Shown piece after piece: positions 10,460-20,353 of a stretch of DNA of 64,000 nucleotides; the stretch's first letter is position 1, and every line of letters starts with the position of its first letter. The position numbers were made by a program, and so were the translations under genes. The notes below the pieces were generated by a model. It was not told the DNA's origin and did not search any database. It was given only the letters and a program-made list of their open reading frames with translations. Source of the DNA: Muraenolepis orangiensis (taxonomy: Eukaryota; Chordata; Actinopteri; Gadiformes; Muraenolepididae); NCBI GenBank assembly GCA_027704905.1, contig CM051006.1, forward strand, positions 10,783,725 to 10,847,724, in the 5' to 3' direction.

Positions 10460-11295
10460 TCCTCTGTGTGGCTGGTGGGCATGCAAGGAGGATCTGACAG
10501 CAGACTGTGGTCGTCCTTCAGCTCTGTTCGATTAGAAACACTCTTCTCCTCAGGTGGCTCCATATAGACAACACCACCCGCTACCACCCGCTCCAGTCGT
10601 CCATATATATATATATATATTCCCTTTATCTCTTCTCAAAGTCAAACTTTCTTTGAGTTCAACTGTCACTTATTACCTTACTTCTTTCAGCATGGTCTGC
10701 CTTTCATGCCCACTTCCTCTCTGCCGTCCAGCCTTTTCTTCTTTTGCTCTAAACGTTGAGTGCACCAGCCTTTCAGTCTCTCACTCTTCTCACTCTTCTC
10801 ACTCTCCTCCTCCTCCTCCTCCTCCTCCATCTCCATCTCCACCGCTGTCCTCCCCTGTCGTTGCTGCAGGGGGCAGCGGTGGGTCCACTGTTGACGGCAC
10901 AAGACATAAGAATGTCCATCAGCGTTCAGAGTGTGGTCTTCCGTAACGAGGTTGGTGTGAAAGAGTGTGAAAGACTTTTAATTAGAATTGATTTATCGTA
11001 TCTTTGCCCTTTTTTGTTTCTAAGAATCTTCAAAAAAAGCGTGTCTATGAAAATAGATTTTTTTGTATATTTTAGTTTTCATTTTAAATAAATAAATGAC
11101 TCATCAATTTAGCCAAAAAGATTTAATATTTAATGAATGATTTAGCTTTAGGTCTCAATATGGAACGGAATGCACACAGGTAGGGAAATAGTATCTTAGT
11201 AACCACAATCGACTTTCTGTGTGTATTTAATGGCGATAATCGCGAAGGTACTTTAGTAAGCGTTAACGGCAAAATGACTTGCACACATTTCAATT

Positions 11296-11296
<1 letters not shown>
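10460..11296. other. Unassigned stretch
   Basis: A short TA array (10604-10620) and the CTC triplets are the only structured features. Frames on both strands look incidental. Confidence 0.4.

Positions 11297-11387
<91 letters not shown>
11297..11387. repeat. (AC)n microsatellite
   Basis: About 45 AC units. Inverted partner of the GT array at 11744-11824. Confidence 0.98.
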
Positions 11388-11389
<2 letters not shown>

Positions 11390-11737
11390 GACATAAATGT
11401 AATGAGCCAATAATATACTTCCTATACATAATACTCCAGCACTAAAATAAACCTTGATCGTTAACACACACAAGCACACACACACATACCCCCCCCCACA
11501 CACACACAAATACATACACATACGCTTGACTTTATGTTAGCACAGGGGCTAAATCATCAGCGTTTCAGGTTGAAACACTGATGTTACAGTCTGTGCTTAT
11601 GTGTTTCTGAGCGTACGCGTGTGCATCTGTGTGTGTGTGTGTGAGAGAGCATGTATGTGTGTTTGTGTGTGTGAGTGTGCATGCAAATGTGTGTGTGTGA
11701 GAGTGTGCATGCATTGTGTGTGAAAGTGTGCATGCAT

Positions 11738-11743
<6 letters not shown>

Positions 11744-11824
<81 letters not shown>
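11744..11824. repeat. (GT)n microsatellite
   Basis: About 40 GT units, preceded by degenerate GT-rich sequence with repeated GTGCATGCA motifs (11620-11743). Confidence 0.98.
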
Positions 11825-11827
<3 letters not shown>

Positions 11828-12618
11828 GCATGCATGTGTGTGTGGGCGTGTAAGTGTGCACACAATCACAAATACAGTGATTGTGTTTTGTGGAGCGTAG
11901 TAAACCTCCGCTAATTTGGCCAATTACACATTAGCCCTCAAGAGGTCACACACACACAACACAATGCTTCTAGGAGAGAGAGGCGTCACAAACTTTAAAA
12001 TACAAGGTAGTAGGACTCAAATGCACGACCCCAGGAGACAGAGGTGAAGTATGAGAAAAATACTTTATTCCAAAAATTCCCTCAGTATGAGGATCAAAAA
12101 CAAACTATCAGAAAAATGCCTACGGTAGTCAGCTAAGGTAGTCAGAAAGTATCAACGGAAAACAGAATGAGGAGCAAAACTTACTAGAACAAAAACTCGG
12201 GAGCATGAATCAGGCTTGAAACAAGAGGGAAACCGTTGGTACGCTGGCTACTGACATCACGACAGGACAAGACAAACTAGCACAAGACAAGGGCAGACTG
12301 GAGAATTTAAACAAGAACAAACAATGAGGTAACAAGAACAGGTAGAAACAATCAGGGGCGGGGCTGACGCTGACGAGGGCGGGCACACACACTAGGGCTG
12401 TGTTCAATTTCAGGGGCTGCAGCCTTAACCGTGTAGAGCATTTGAAGGCCGCTTCAAAAACGTGTTAAATGGGACGGTCTAGTCTACGCAGTACTTCCTG
12501 TATGCGTCACCAGCTTGCGTCACGAAGCGCCACGCCCACCGTCGCCGCGCTCTGGAAAAAGTCCTAGAAGCTTATGTTTTGAGAGGTTGACACGAGGGAA
12601 ATCGATTGATTATTAAAA

Positions 12619-12780
12619 ATGCCCCCAGACAGGCGTATTTTGTTTTGTTTATTAGAAATTTTAATTGATGAACTTAAGGAACTGGAGCTTCACCGCCGGC
12701 GTCAACGTGTAATGTTATTTTGGCTAAGAGAGAACCATGGGCGTGTAAATAAAGATTGGTTAATATTGGTAAAGTTATAA
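12619..12780 (+). CDS. Small ORF near the left end of the Harbinger-like element
   Basis: A 53-codon frame begins MPPDRRILFCLLEILIDE and continues with a basic RRRQRVMLFWLREN segment before stopping at 12780. It has an acidic/leucine helix followed by an Arg cluster, similar in style to the first exon of PIF/Harbinger transposases. The rest of a transposase does not follow, so it is either a lone first exon or coincidental. It starts 220 bases from the left terminal repeat, which is where such a gene would begin. Confidence 0.35.
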   Translation: MPPDRRILFCLLEILIDELKELELHRRRQRVMLFWLRENHGRVNKDWLILVKL

Positions 12781-12917
12781 TTCCTATTAATATAGATTAG
12801 ATTATTCAAATACAAATTCATGTTGTAAATAGACAAATGCATGAAATAAACTAATAACATGAAAAACAATTCAACAATTTATTCGAATTGATTCAAATTC
12901 ATTTATTTATTATTATA

Positions 12918-13250
12918 TTATATACTATTTACAATTCTTTTCAAAAGGGAAAACATATGTTCTGTCTTCCTCTGCTCTGCCTCTCGCTGTAATCTCATGT
13001 CCTCCCTCATCAGCTCTATGAATTCTTCATCTCTCCCTCTCTTCCTTCTTGCTGGCTCTGGCTCCTTTCCTCCTCCTCCTAGTCACCCACTGCTGAACTT
13101 GGCCCTGGTGTGTCCTCAGGGATGGAGGCAACCAGGATAGGGGGTGCAATGGAATGCCTCTGTCCCAACACCTCATCCATGAGGACAAACCACGACCAAG
13201 TTGCAGCAGTGTGTTTCCCACTCACACCTTCTCCTGACCCTGGACATTTG
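12918..13250 (-). pseudogene. Myb/SANT-like partner protein, C-terminal remnant
   Basis: On the minus strand one frame reads WSWFVLMDEVLGQRHSIAPP, then, after an in-frame stop, a Glu-rich linker and DEEFIELMREDMRLQREAEQ, ending LLKRIVNS with a stop at 12918. A linker followed by a terminal RE-rich amphipathic helix (about 30 residues) is typical of the second protein of Harbinger transposons, which brings the transposase to DNA. The N-terminal Myb domain was not found in sequence; broken frames at 13857-14083 may be its remnant. The assignment rests on pattern, not alignment. Confidence 0.45.
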
Positions 13251-13732
13251 CAAGGCACAGGAAATCACTCATGGCAGTTAACAACATCAGCAAAAGTGCT
13301 TTTATTAACTTTCATGATTAAAACAAACAAATAATTTCACTTTACATGTACATACATTGTATATATATTTTTAGGTTGTCCCATTTTTTGGCCTGCATGG
13401 GCTTTACAAATGCCAGCAGGTCCATTCTCTCCAGAATTGTCCTAATCACAAAAGGGAAGCACTTATCGATCATGTCAATACAGGGATGGAAACTGAGAAG
13501 ATTGGAGAAGGTGACACAGCAGGAAAAATGGGCTATTGTTGCCTTACCTCCATGCCACACTCACAACATTTTCTAAATCTTTTCATCTTGGTCCGTATTA
13601 CGAAGTAATATGAAGTATAGAATATCTATTAAATCAACTTAATCTCGGCAAGATATAAGGCAACCTCTGAAAGTTTGAAAATAACAATAAGGCCTGTAGA
13701 AACGTGTTGACTCAGGGCAGTAAAGTAAAGTA

Positions 13733-13780
13733 TTCCAAGTTTTACTATTTAACAGAAATGTTAAATAGTAATACTTGGAA
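13733..13780. repeat. Hairpin, 22-bp arms
   Basis: Arms 13733-13754 and 13759-13780 pair with one mismatch around a GAAA loop. It lies inside the Harbinger-like element, away from its ends. Confidence 0.85.
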
Positions 13781-15245
13781 GGTTTTTATTGTATTGTTCT
13801 AATCACTTATATCGTAAGCTATTAGAGTGAAATGAAACCCAATACTTACATTACAATTACACTTCTCCGGCGGCTTCAGTTTGCGATGCCATTGCAAATG
13901 AAACAAGCGTGAAACTGAGCGAGAGTCTTTTTCCTCTTCCATCTTCATCTTCCTCATACAGGTTTGTGGCGGCCTGGGAGACCAGTTGGCCCGCGCCAGC
14001 GCTTCCCATATGTGGCTCACGACATCTCCGAAATCGCCGTTGCATATTTCTAAACAGGCTTTATTTGGATAAACTGACAACATATGTATAATCTACATAG
14101 GTACATTGTCGCATAATAAAATAATAAAACTTAAGTGACTTAATTACAGTCCTACAGCGAAATCTAAAACAGCTTTTAGCCGGGCTCAAATTCTGTACTG
14201 GTTGGTGCAAAATGCATTCTGGGATATGCTGGGCCAGAAGTTTGCAGAAGAGGGCATCGATGCACACTTCAATTTCGGGGAAAGAAGGCTGCATTTGAGG
14301 GCTGCATTTGGAAGGAGCCTACGAAATGGGACAGCCTTGTCGTGGCTGCTGTGACGTAACCGGTCTTCAAATGCGCCCTAAAAGGCTGCAGGCCCTGAAA
14401 TGGAACACAGCCAAGGATAGGGAGTCAAGGGACCTGGAATGAGACACAAAAGGTGAGTACCAAAATAAAACAGGAAGTGGGAGACAAGACAAAAATGACT
14501 TCACAAAACATGAAACATGACTAGATTAACATGTTTGACGAGACACAACAAGAGGTGGTGTTGGTACTGATAGACACAGTAAACAGGCCTAGTCCAGGCC
14601 TTTATGGGTATTTCTAGTAACATCGTATTGGCCTCCCATCCACACCAAGGATGGACAATCAGTTCAATTCAGGTCAATGAAAACTCTTTGAAAAGTTCTT
14701 CCAGGGTTGAGATTTACCAAAACTCCTTCTTCTGTGTCTTAGATTTGATTATCTAGATTAGATTAGATTCAAATGTCATTGTCATTGCACAGCACAAGTA
14801 CAGTACAGCAAAAATAATTTTGCATCTAACCAGAGTGCAAATGTTTCAGTAAAGTGCATGGTAATATAATGTACAGTTTAAATTTACAGGTTAAAAGACA
14901 GTCTACTAGATATTAAATGGGATATGATGATCAAAATCATAGGTATATATATTTATATACAGGTAAGTGAGTATTTAACAGGTAGTGATCAGGGGTATGC
15001 AGTTATTGAAAGCAGAAATATAAATGTAAATGTATATATAAGTGAGCATATATAAACGTATGGCATATATAAATGTATATACAGGAGCAGGGATATGCAG
15101 TTCTATCAACAATTTGAGATTTAAATATATATTTCAGGTATAGTAAACAGGTATCTTATTAATAAATATGTTAACTATAGAGGTAGTTGTGATACAGTTT
15201 TTTACAGTTAGTCAAATACATTGGTGGTGATTTAGTATTATAGGT

Positions 15246-15416
15246 GTTGAAAGGGGTGTGGGGCAGGGGTGGGGGGGGCGACAGCAGGGGGGGGCAGCAG
15301 AGGGTGCAGCAGGGGTGGGGGCAGGGTGCAGCAGCAGGGGGGGGGCAGCAGGGGCGTGGCAGCAGGGAGGGGGGCAGCAGGGCTTGGGCAGCAGGAGGGG
15401 GGGGGGGCGGCTGTCT
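15246..15416. repeat. G-rich minisatellite (GGGGGCAGCAG-like)
   Basis: Imperfect units of roughly 12-24 bases, with runs of 5-12 G separated by CAGCAG. They sit at the junction of LINE coding sequence and 3' UTR and translate on the minus strand to a Pro-rich tail not expected in this protein family. Many G-runs of four or more make quadruplex formation on the plus strand likely. Confidence 0.9.
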
Positions 15417-15988
15417 TCGTGGTGCAGAGTTCAGGGAGATGACAGCTGAGGGGAAGAAGCTGTTCCTAAGCCTGCTTGACTTGGAACAAATGTTTATAAA
15501 GCGCCTCCAAGAGGGGAGGAGGGAAAACAGTCCATGGTTGGGGTGAAAGGGGTCATCCACTATTTTGTGTGCCTTCCTCAGACACTGTTTGTGGTGGGTA
15601 GTGTTTATTCCAAGGAGGGGTAATGCAACGATGCGTTGGGCTGTTTTCACCACCCTCTGCGCTTTCCGGTCGTAAACAGTGCAGTTGCCGTACCACACTG
15701 TGATGCAGTTGGTGAGGATGCTTTCAATAGCACACCGGTAAAAGTTCACCAGAATTTGAGATGACAGGTGGGCTTTCCTCAGTCTCCTCAGGAAGAAGAG
15801 AAGCTGGTGAGCCTTCTTTACCAGTGAGGCAGTATTGAGGGACCAGGAGACAAGCTGGAGACATGCTCAACCTCCGCTCCGTTGATGAGGATGGGGGCGT
15901 GTGCGCCAGCTCTGGTCTTCCTGAAGTCGGCGATGAACTCCTTGGTCTTCTTGGTGTTGAGGGCTGGACCTCCTCCCTGTAGGCTGCC

Positions 15989-16582
15989 TCATCGTTGTTT
16001 TTGATGAGGCCCACCACCGTTGTGTCGTCGGCAAACTTGATGATGGTGTGCTGTCGGAGTGCGGTCGTGGGTGAAGACGGAGTAGAGGAGAGGGCTCAGC
16101 ACACAGCCTTGTTGAACGTCGGTGTTTAGGGTGAGGGTGGTGGAGGTGAGATGGTCTAACCTGACGGACTGGGGTCTGTTGGTTAGGAAGTCTAATATCC
16201 AGTTACAAACTAAGAGTTTAATGTCAAGGTTCTTGGTTTTCACGAGATCACCAAGTTTGAAGATGAGTTTGGAGGGGATGATGGTGTTAAATGCTGAGCT
16301 GAAGTCTATGAATAACATTCTTACGTGGGTGTTGCTCTCATCCAGGTGGGAGAGAGCAGAGTGAAGGGCTGAGGAAATGGCATCCTCCGTGCTCCTGTTC
16401 TCACGGTAGGCAAATTGGTATTTATCCAGTGAGGGTGACAGGCCAGATTTGAGTTGAGCCAGGACCAGCCTCTCGAAGCACTTCATGATGATGGGGGTGA
16501 GTGCAACAGGGCGGAAGTCGTTGAGGCTCGCTGCAGAGAAGTGTTTTGGCATTGGCACAATGGAGTTGGTTTTAAAGCACAC
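15989..16582 (-). pseudogene. LINE reverse transcriptase (N-terminal and palm)
   Basis: This is the polymerase that would copy the LINE RNA at the nicked target. The frame shows the RT0-RT2 region: NDFRPVALTPIIMKCFERLV, then YQFAYRENRSTEDAISSALH, then RMLFIDFSSAFNTIIPSKL with one catalytic Asp, and NTDVQQGCVLSPLLYSVFTH. The expected FADDTT motif follows only in a shifted frame (IKFADDTTVVGL, about 16040-16005). The 197-residue frame is therefore a fragment of a roughly 800-residue ORF2. A frame change near 16590 separates it from the linker region upstream. Confidence 0.85.
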
Positions 16583-16768
16583 TGGGACAACTGCCTAGTG
16601 AGCTAGTGACATGTTGAAAATGTCAGTAAGGACCTCGGTCAGCTGCTCAGCGCAGTTCCTGAGCATGCAACCGGGATGCCATCAGGACTAGCTTCCTAAT
16701 GCGCATTTGTTCTGCTCAGTGCCGCACGCACGTCTGTGGGGGATAGGGTGAGGGTGAGGCGTTGGTGG

Positions 16769-18008
16769 TCAATGGGGAGAGTAGCCCTGGTGGGCAGTTC
16801 GGGGTTGTTCCGGTCGTATCGAGCAACAAAAATGATTGAGTTTGTCAGGGAGGGATGAGTCAGTGGTTGGGGGGGAGTTTTTGGAGGGTTTATAATCCAT
16901 GATGGCCTGGATGCCCTGCCACATGCTTCGGGGATTGGAGTTGTTGAAGTGGTCTTCAACCCTTCGCTTGTGTTTGAGCTTGGCCCACTTGATGCCCTTT
17001 CTCAGATTAGCCCTGGCTAAACAGTAGGCCAGTGCATCGCCTGACCTAAAAGCAGCGTCACGTGCCTTTAGGAGTAGGCGGACCTCTCTGTTCATCCACG
17101 GCTTCTGGTTGTTGATCTGGTTGAGGGAGGTGACAGTGTCAATGCTGGAGTTGATGTAATCCAAAATAGAGGAGGCGTAGGAGTCGATGTCGGTGTGGGA
17201 GTCTAGGGTAGACTGGGAGGCAAACAGGCTCCAATCCGTGTGCAGAAACCAGTTCTGCAACTTAGAGTCTGCTTCCTCAGGCCACAACACAAGTACAACT
17301 GTCCTAACGGTGGGCTTCATACGCTTGATGAGTGGCGTGTACTTAGGCAGCATGAACAAAGAGACATGATCACTCTGCCCAAGGTGGGGCAGGGGGTCGG
17401 CTTTGTAAGCATCAGCTTTGTTGGTGTAAACATGGTCTAATGTTCTCTCTCCTCTTGTGGAGCAGGAGACATGCTGGTAAAATTTGGGGAGCACAGTCTT
17501 TAAGTTGGCATGATTGAAATCACCTGCATCTGCCTCTGGGTGGGAGTTCTGCTGTTGGTTAATAGCAGAGTACAGTTGCTTCATAGCTAGCTTAGCGTAA
17601 GCATCTGGAGGTATGTAAGCCGCGGTTATAATGGTGGCTGTAATTTCCCTGGGTTGGTAAAAGGGTCTACATTTAACCATTAGGTATTCAGATTCAGATT
17701 CAGATTCAGATTACTTTATTAATCCCGAGGGAAATTAAGGGATTCTACGTTAGCAGAGCAGTGGCTCTCAATGATGGTAGTGTCTGAGCACTAAGCCTTG
17801 TTAGTATAAATCTCCACCCTGGTTTTACCGGAGCCCTCAGCTGATCTGTCTGCTCTTTGTAGAGTGAGCCCCGTTAGCTCAATAGCACTGTCGGCGATTC
17901 CGCTGTTAAGCCATGTTTCTATGAAAATCATCCCGTTGCAATCCTTAATCCGTTTATGGTTGATAATCCGCAGCCGCAGTTCATCAATTTTGTTTACGCG
18001 CCGCCATC
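16769..18008 (-). pseudogene. LINE APE-type endonuclease plus linker
   Basis: This domain nicks target DNA to prime reverse transcription. The N-terminal part (18008-17764) reads NKIDELRLRI, IFIETWLNSGIADSAIELTG and SGKTRVEIYTNKA. After the nested 56-bp insertion the frame resumes at 17680 with CRPFYQPREITATIITAAYI, then the GDFNHANLKTVLP motif, the RGERTLDHVY segment and GQSDHVSLFML with the conserved SDH. The linker to RT follows (QKPWMNREVRLLLKARDAAF, about 17100). A stop after TNKA and the insertion disrupt the protein. Confidence 0.85.
17687..17742 (-). mobile_element. 56-bp LINE tail inserted in the endonuclease
   Basis: Reading minus, the piece is AATTTCCCTCGGGATTAATA, AAGTA and four CTGAAT-like units. 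Removing it rejoins GTAGAA to TACCTA and restores a continuous reading frame. ATTC at both junctions (17686-17689 and 17742-17745) could be a 4-bp target duplication. It is the 3' terminus of a different LINE/SINE family; another TTATCCCGAGGGAAATT copy lies at 60613-60630. Confidence 0.85.
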
Positions 18009-18023
18009 TTGGTCGTAGTAAGT
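17970..18023. repeat. 54-bp direct repeat, copy 1
   Basis: Identical to 18862-18915. It covers the LINE 5' edge, including AAGATGGCGGCGCG on the minus strand. Confidence 0.97.
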
Positions 18024-18081
18024 GGGGGGGGTTCCATGGGATGTTCCCTTATGTCTGTCCCCCCCCCCGGTTGGCTTTACA

Positions 18082-18193
<112 letters not shown>

Positions 18194-18479
18194 TCCTTCC
18201 AGGATTGAGATTGATCAAAACCCCCTCCTGTGTATTCGATGTGATGCTGGGCTCTTGATTGACACTTGGCACCCTCTAAAAGCCTCAGGGAAAAATAGCT
18301 AAAAAAAGAATTGCCTCACACTTGTCACTTGTCGCAATTGTCACTAACACACAAAACATTCAAAATTAACTGATTCACTGCAGTAGATAAGAATATTATT
18401 TTGTACTCTCTCACTACTTATGTTTCTCTCACAGGAGAAGGTCAGGGTCATTTCAAATACTAAGAAGAACACACAGACA

Positions 18480-18861
18480 CACAGACAGAGAGACAGACAC
18501 ACAGACACACATACAGACACATAGACAGACAGAGAGAGTGGAGGAGAGAGGAGAGAATGATAGAGAGACAAACAGAGAGAGAGGGGGGAGATAGAGATAA
18601 AATGAGAGCAGGAGAGAGCAATTGAGAGACTGAGGGATGAGGGAATGAGAGAGGGAATGAGTGAGGTGGAGGATGAAAGAGAGAGGTGAGATACACTAGA
18701 TGTAAGGTGTCGCCTCTTCGAGAGAGAGACACAGACACACAGACACACAGACAGACACACAGAGACACAGAGAGAGTGGAGGAGTGGGGAGAGAATGATA
18801 GAGAGACATACAGAGAGAGAGAGAGAGAGGGGGGAGATAGAGATCAAATGAGAGCAGGAGA
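18480..18861. repeat. GA/CAGA-rich tandem duplication (about 240 bp)
   Basis: Two copies of a purine-rich unit (about 18490-18620 and 18725-18861) share GTGGAGGAG, GAGAATGATAGAGAGACA and GGGGGGAGATAGAGAT. It is low-complexity sequence without coding value. Confidence 0.85.
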
Positions 18862-18915
18862 GCAGCCGCAGTTCATCAATTTTGTTTACGCGCCGCCATC
18901 TTGGTCGTAGTAAGT
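18862..18915. repeat. 54-bp direct repeat, copy 2
   Basis: Exact match to 17970-18023. Between the copies lies 838 bp of CT/GA-rich sequence. Confidence 0.97.
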
Positions 18916-19075
18916 CATTTAGCAGATGCTTTTATCCAAAGCGACTTACAGTAGTGTGTTCAACAAAAGTCAAAAGTGCATTATATTCCTAACAAGTCTC
19001 CAAGAACTGAACCAGTGCTCAGGTAAAAGTACAATAATTTCAGGTAAAAGTACAATAAGTTGGACAATATCAAAC
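18916..19075 (-). mobile_element. L2 LINE tail fragment
   Basis: Starts CATTTAGCAGATGCTTTTAT and CCAAAGCGACTTAC on plus, which is the minus-strand L2 end. It continues with the same body as 7387-7661 (TCCAAGAACTGAACCAGTGC). Non-coding. Confidence 0.85.
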
Positions 19076-19130
19076 TAACTAACTAACAACAAACAATCTA
19101 CTTAGTAAGACGCTAGTACGCTAGTAAAAA

Positions 19131-19971
19131 GTAAGAGGACACGCTAGGCGGAAGGATCCTGGTAGTGTTTGCTGAAGAGTTTTTAGCCTGCGGTGGAAAA
19201 CTCACCTCTTATTATCAAGAAACCAAACACACCTAGTTGATTAAAACACAGCGTCAGTCTTATCTTCACTCGGTGATCGTATCTGATAAACTTGAGTTGT
19301 GATGACTGAGACTTAGTTGTGATGAAGACCAGGATTTCCTGTCCTCGGTGTGGAAAAGCCATCGCAACACAGAAGGCAACAGTAAAATGACAACTGGGCA
19401 GGACAGTCCATATGTTACGGTTCTGCTTTCCAACCCCCAATGTCCATATAGCGTTCCTGTATCCCTGGGTGTGATGCCTCTTAGCTGCTCATTCATGAAA
19501 CAATGATGATACCCACAGACGTACACACAGTAAAACATCTGTAATAGCCTTATAGTGTCAAATAGTGTCAAACATAAACACACAGCTTCCCTTACTCTGC
19601 TTCAAATGTTACTAATTTGGTTGTTGCAAGAACAGAATATGACATTTATTATTATGACTTTTAATATTTTTTAATGTATTGTGCCATTTTAGCGTTGGTA
19701 GCCAGCTTTATACAGAAGGAGCGAGACAATGTTCTTATTTCCATAGCCAAACTGGCCCAGATGTATTCCCTGTCGCAGCTCACAACTAACCCGGGGGTTG
19801 AAATGTCCACTCTTAAAACAATAAACCGGGGTGGCAAGCCCAAATCGTTAGTTATTGGCAAAAAGTAATCAGTCTCTCTATCTTTCCCCACTCTCACTCC
19901 AACTCTCGCTCAAACTCTCACGTTCACACTTAACCCGCTACACCATCCCCCTAGTGCTTAAAGCCAATTAC
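19131..19971. other. Unassigned stretch
   Basis: The frames at 19183-19583 (minus) and 19661-19897 (both strands) show no domain I recognise. No repeat signature was seen either. Confidence 0.35.
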
Positions 19972-20337
19972 TGTCATGTCCAGAAAATGATGTTAACTTA
20001 ATTTAATTTGTTTTTGTATTGTGCTTGTGGTGTTTCGTGATTTACTGTTTTATTTTGAAATCTAACGTTTCCCCTAATGTTTTCCCGCCTGTGTGATTGT
20101 CTGCCCCGCACCTGATTGTTTCCACCTGTTCCCTGTTACCTTGTGTATAAATAGTCTGCGTCTTCCTTGTTCTGCGTCTTCTGTTCTGCCAGACCAGCAC
20201 TTGGTTTCCAAGCCTTGCTACGCCATTGTCAGGTTTTTGTTATTTGGTACTTTGCATTTCATCAGTAAAAACTCTTTATTTTGATACTTTTGTCTGAGTC
20301 GTGCATTTGGATTGGGGTCCATAGTTTGGTGGTGACA
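19972..20337 (+). mobile_element. Gypsy 5' LTR (366 bp)
   Basis: Begins TGTCATG and ends GGTGACA, with a TATAAATAG box at about 20146 and an AATAAA-poor but T-rich end. A primer-binding-like segment starts at 20338 and gag starts at ATG 20354. No matching 3' LTR is present in the window; the LTR at 26516 is different. Confidence 0.8.
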
Positions 20338-20353
20338 GAACAAACTGGCCAGC

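Larger units (their letters stand above)
12396..14412. mobile_element. PIF/Harbinger-like DNA transposon (about 2 kb)
   Basis: The termini are inverted repeats: GGCTGTGTTCAATTTCAGG at 12396 against the reverse complement of the right end, GGCTGTGTTCCATTTCAGG, continuing to GCAGCCTT. A second matching block (GCATTTGAAG) follows inside both ends. The 3-bp flanks are TAG and AAG, so the target duplication is imperfect. Two remnant genes point to the superfamily: a small plus-strand frame near the left end (12619) and a minus-strand Myb-like partner tail (12918-13250). Harbinger elements carry a transposase plus a Myb/SANT-like protein. The catalytic DDE core is not visible, so the copy is probably internally deleted and non-autonomous. 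Confidence 0.7.
11985..14524 (-). mobile_element. Solo gypsy-type LTR split by a DNA transposon
   Basis: The plus-strand pieces 11985-12395 and 14416-14524 join into one minus-strand LTR. Reading minus, it starts near GTCATGTTTCATG, passes through CCTGATTGTTTCTACCTGTT and a TTTAAAT box, and ends GTTTGTGAC near 11985. The motif CTGATTGTTTCCACCTGTTC is shared with the LTR at 19972-20337, so the two belong to related gypsy families. No internal gag-pol region is attached, and exact ends and target duplication are blurred. The break point at 12395/14413 is the insertion of the Harbinger-like element. Confidence 0.75.
14739..18008 (-). mobile_element. L2/Rex1-type LINE, nearly complete ORF2
   Basis: A minus-strand non-LTR element runs from endonuclease to 3' tail. 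In order it has the endonuclease (18008-17000), a linker, reverse transcriptase (16582-15989), the RT C-terminal region with GNCTVYDRKAQR (about 15690) and LPSWRRF (about 15500), and a 3' UTR ending in (TAATC)n at 14739-14768. ORF1 is absent; the 5' end lies at the 54-bp repeat at 17970-18023. Frameshifts (about 15990 and 16590), a 56-bp insertion (17687-17742) and a G-rich expansion (15246-15416) show that it is dead. Copies of its 3' end occur at 2078 and 37822. Confidence 0.88.

Noticed and set aside
10256..10587. Frames encoding SLSLSL or RERERE
   Set aside because: They are translations of CT/GA arrays here and at 17864-18302, 18344-18910, 27671-28078 and 28097-28588.
13342..13576. Overlapping frames on both strands in the Harbinger-like element
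   Set aside because: They contain no recognisable transposase or Myb motif; kept only as part of the element interior.
15244..15546. Gly/Arg-rich plus-strand frames
   Set aside because: They are translations of the G-rich minisatellite inside a minus-strand LINE.
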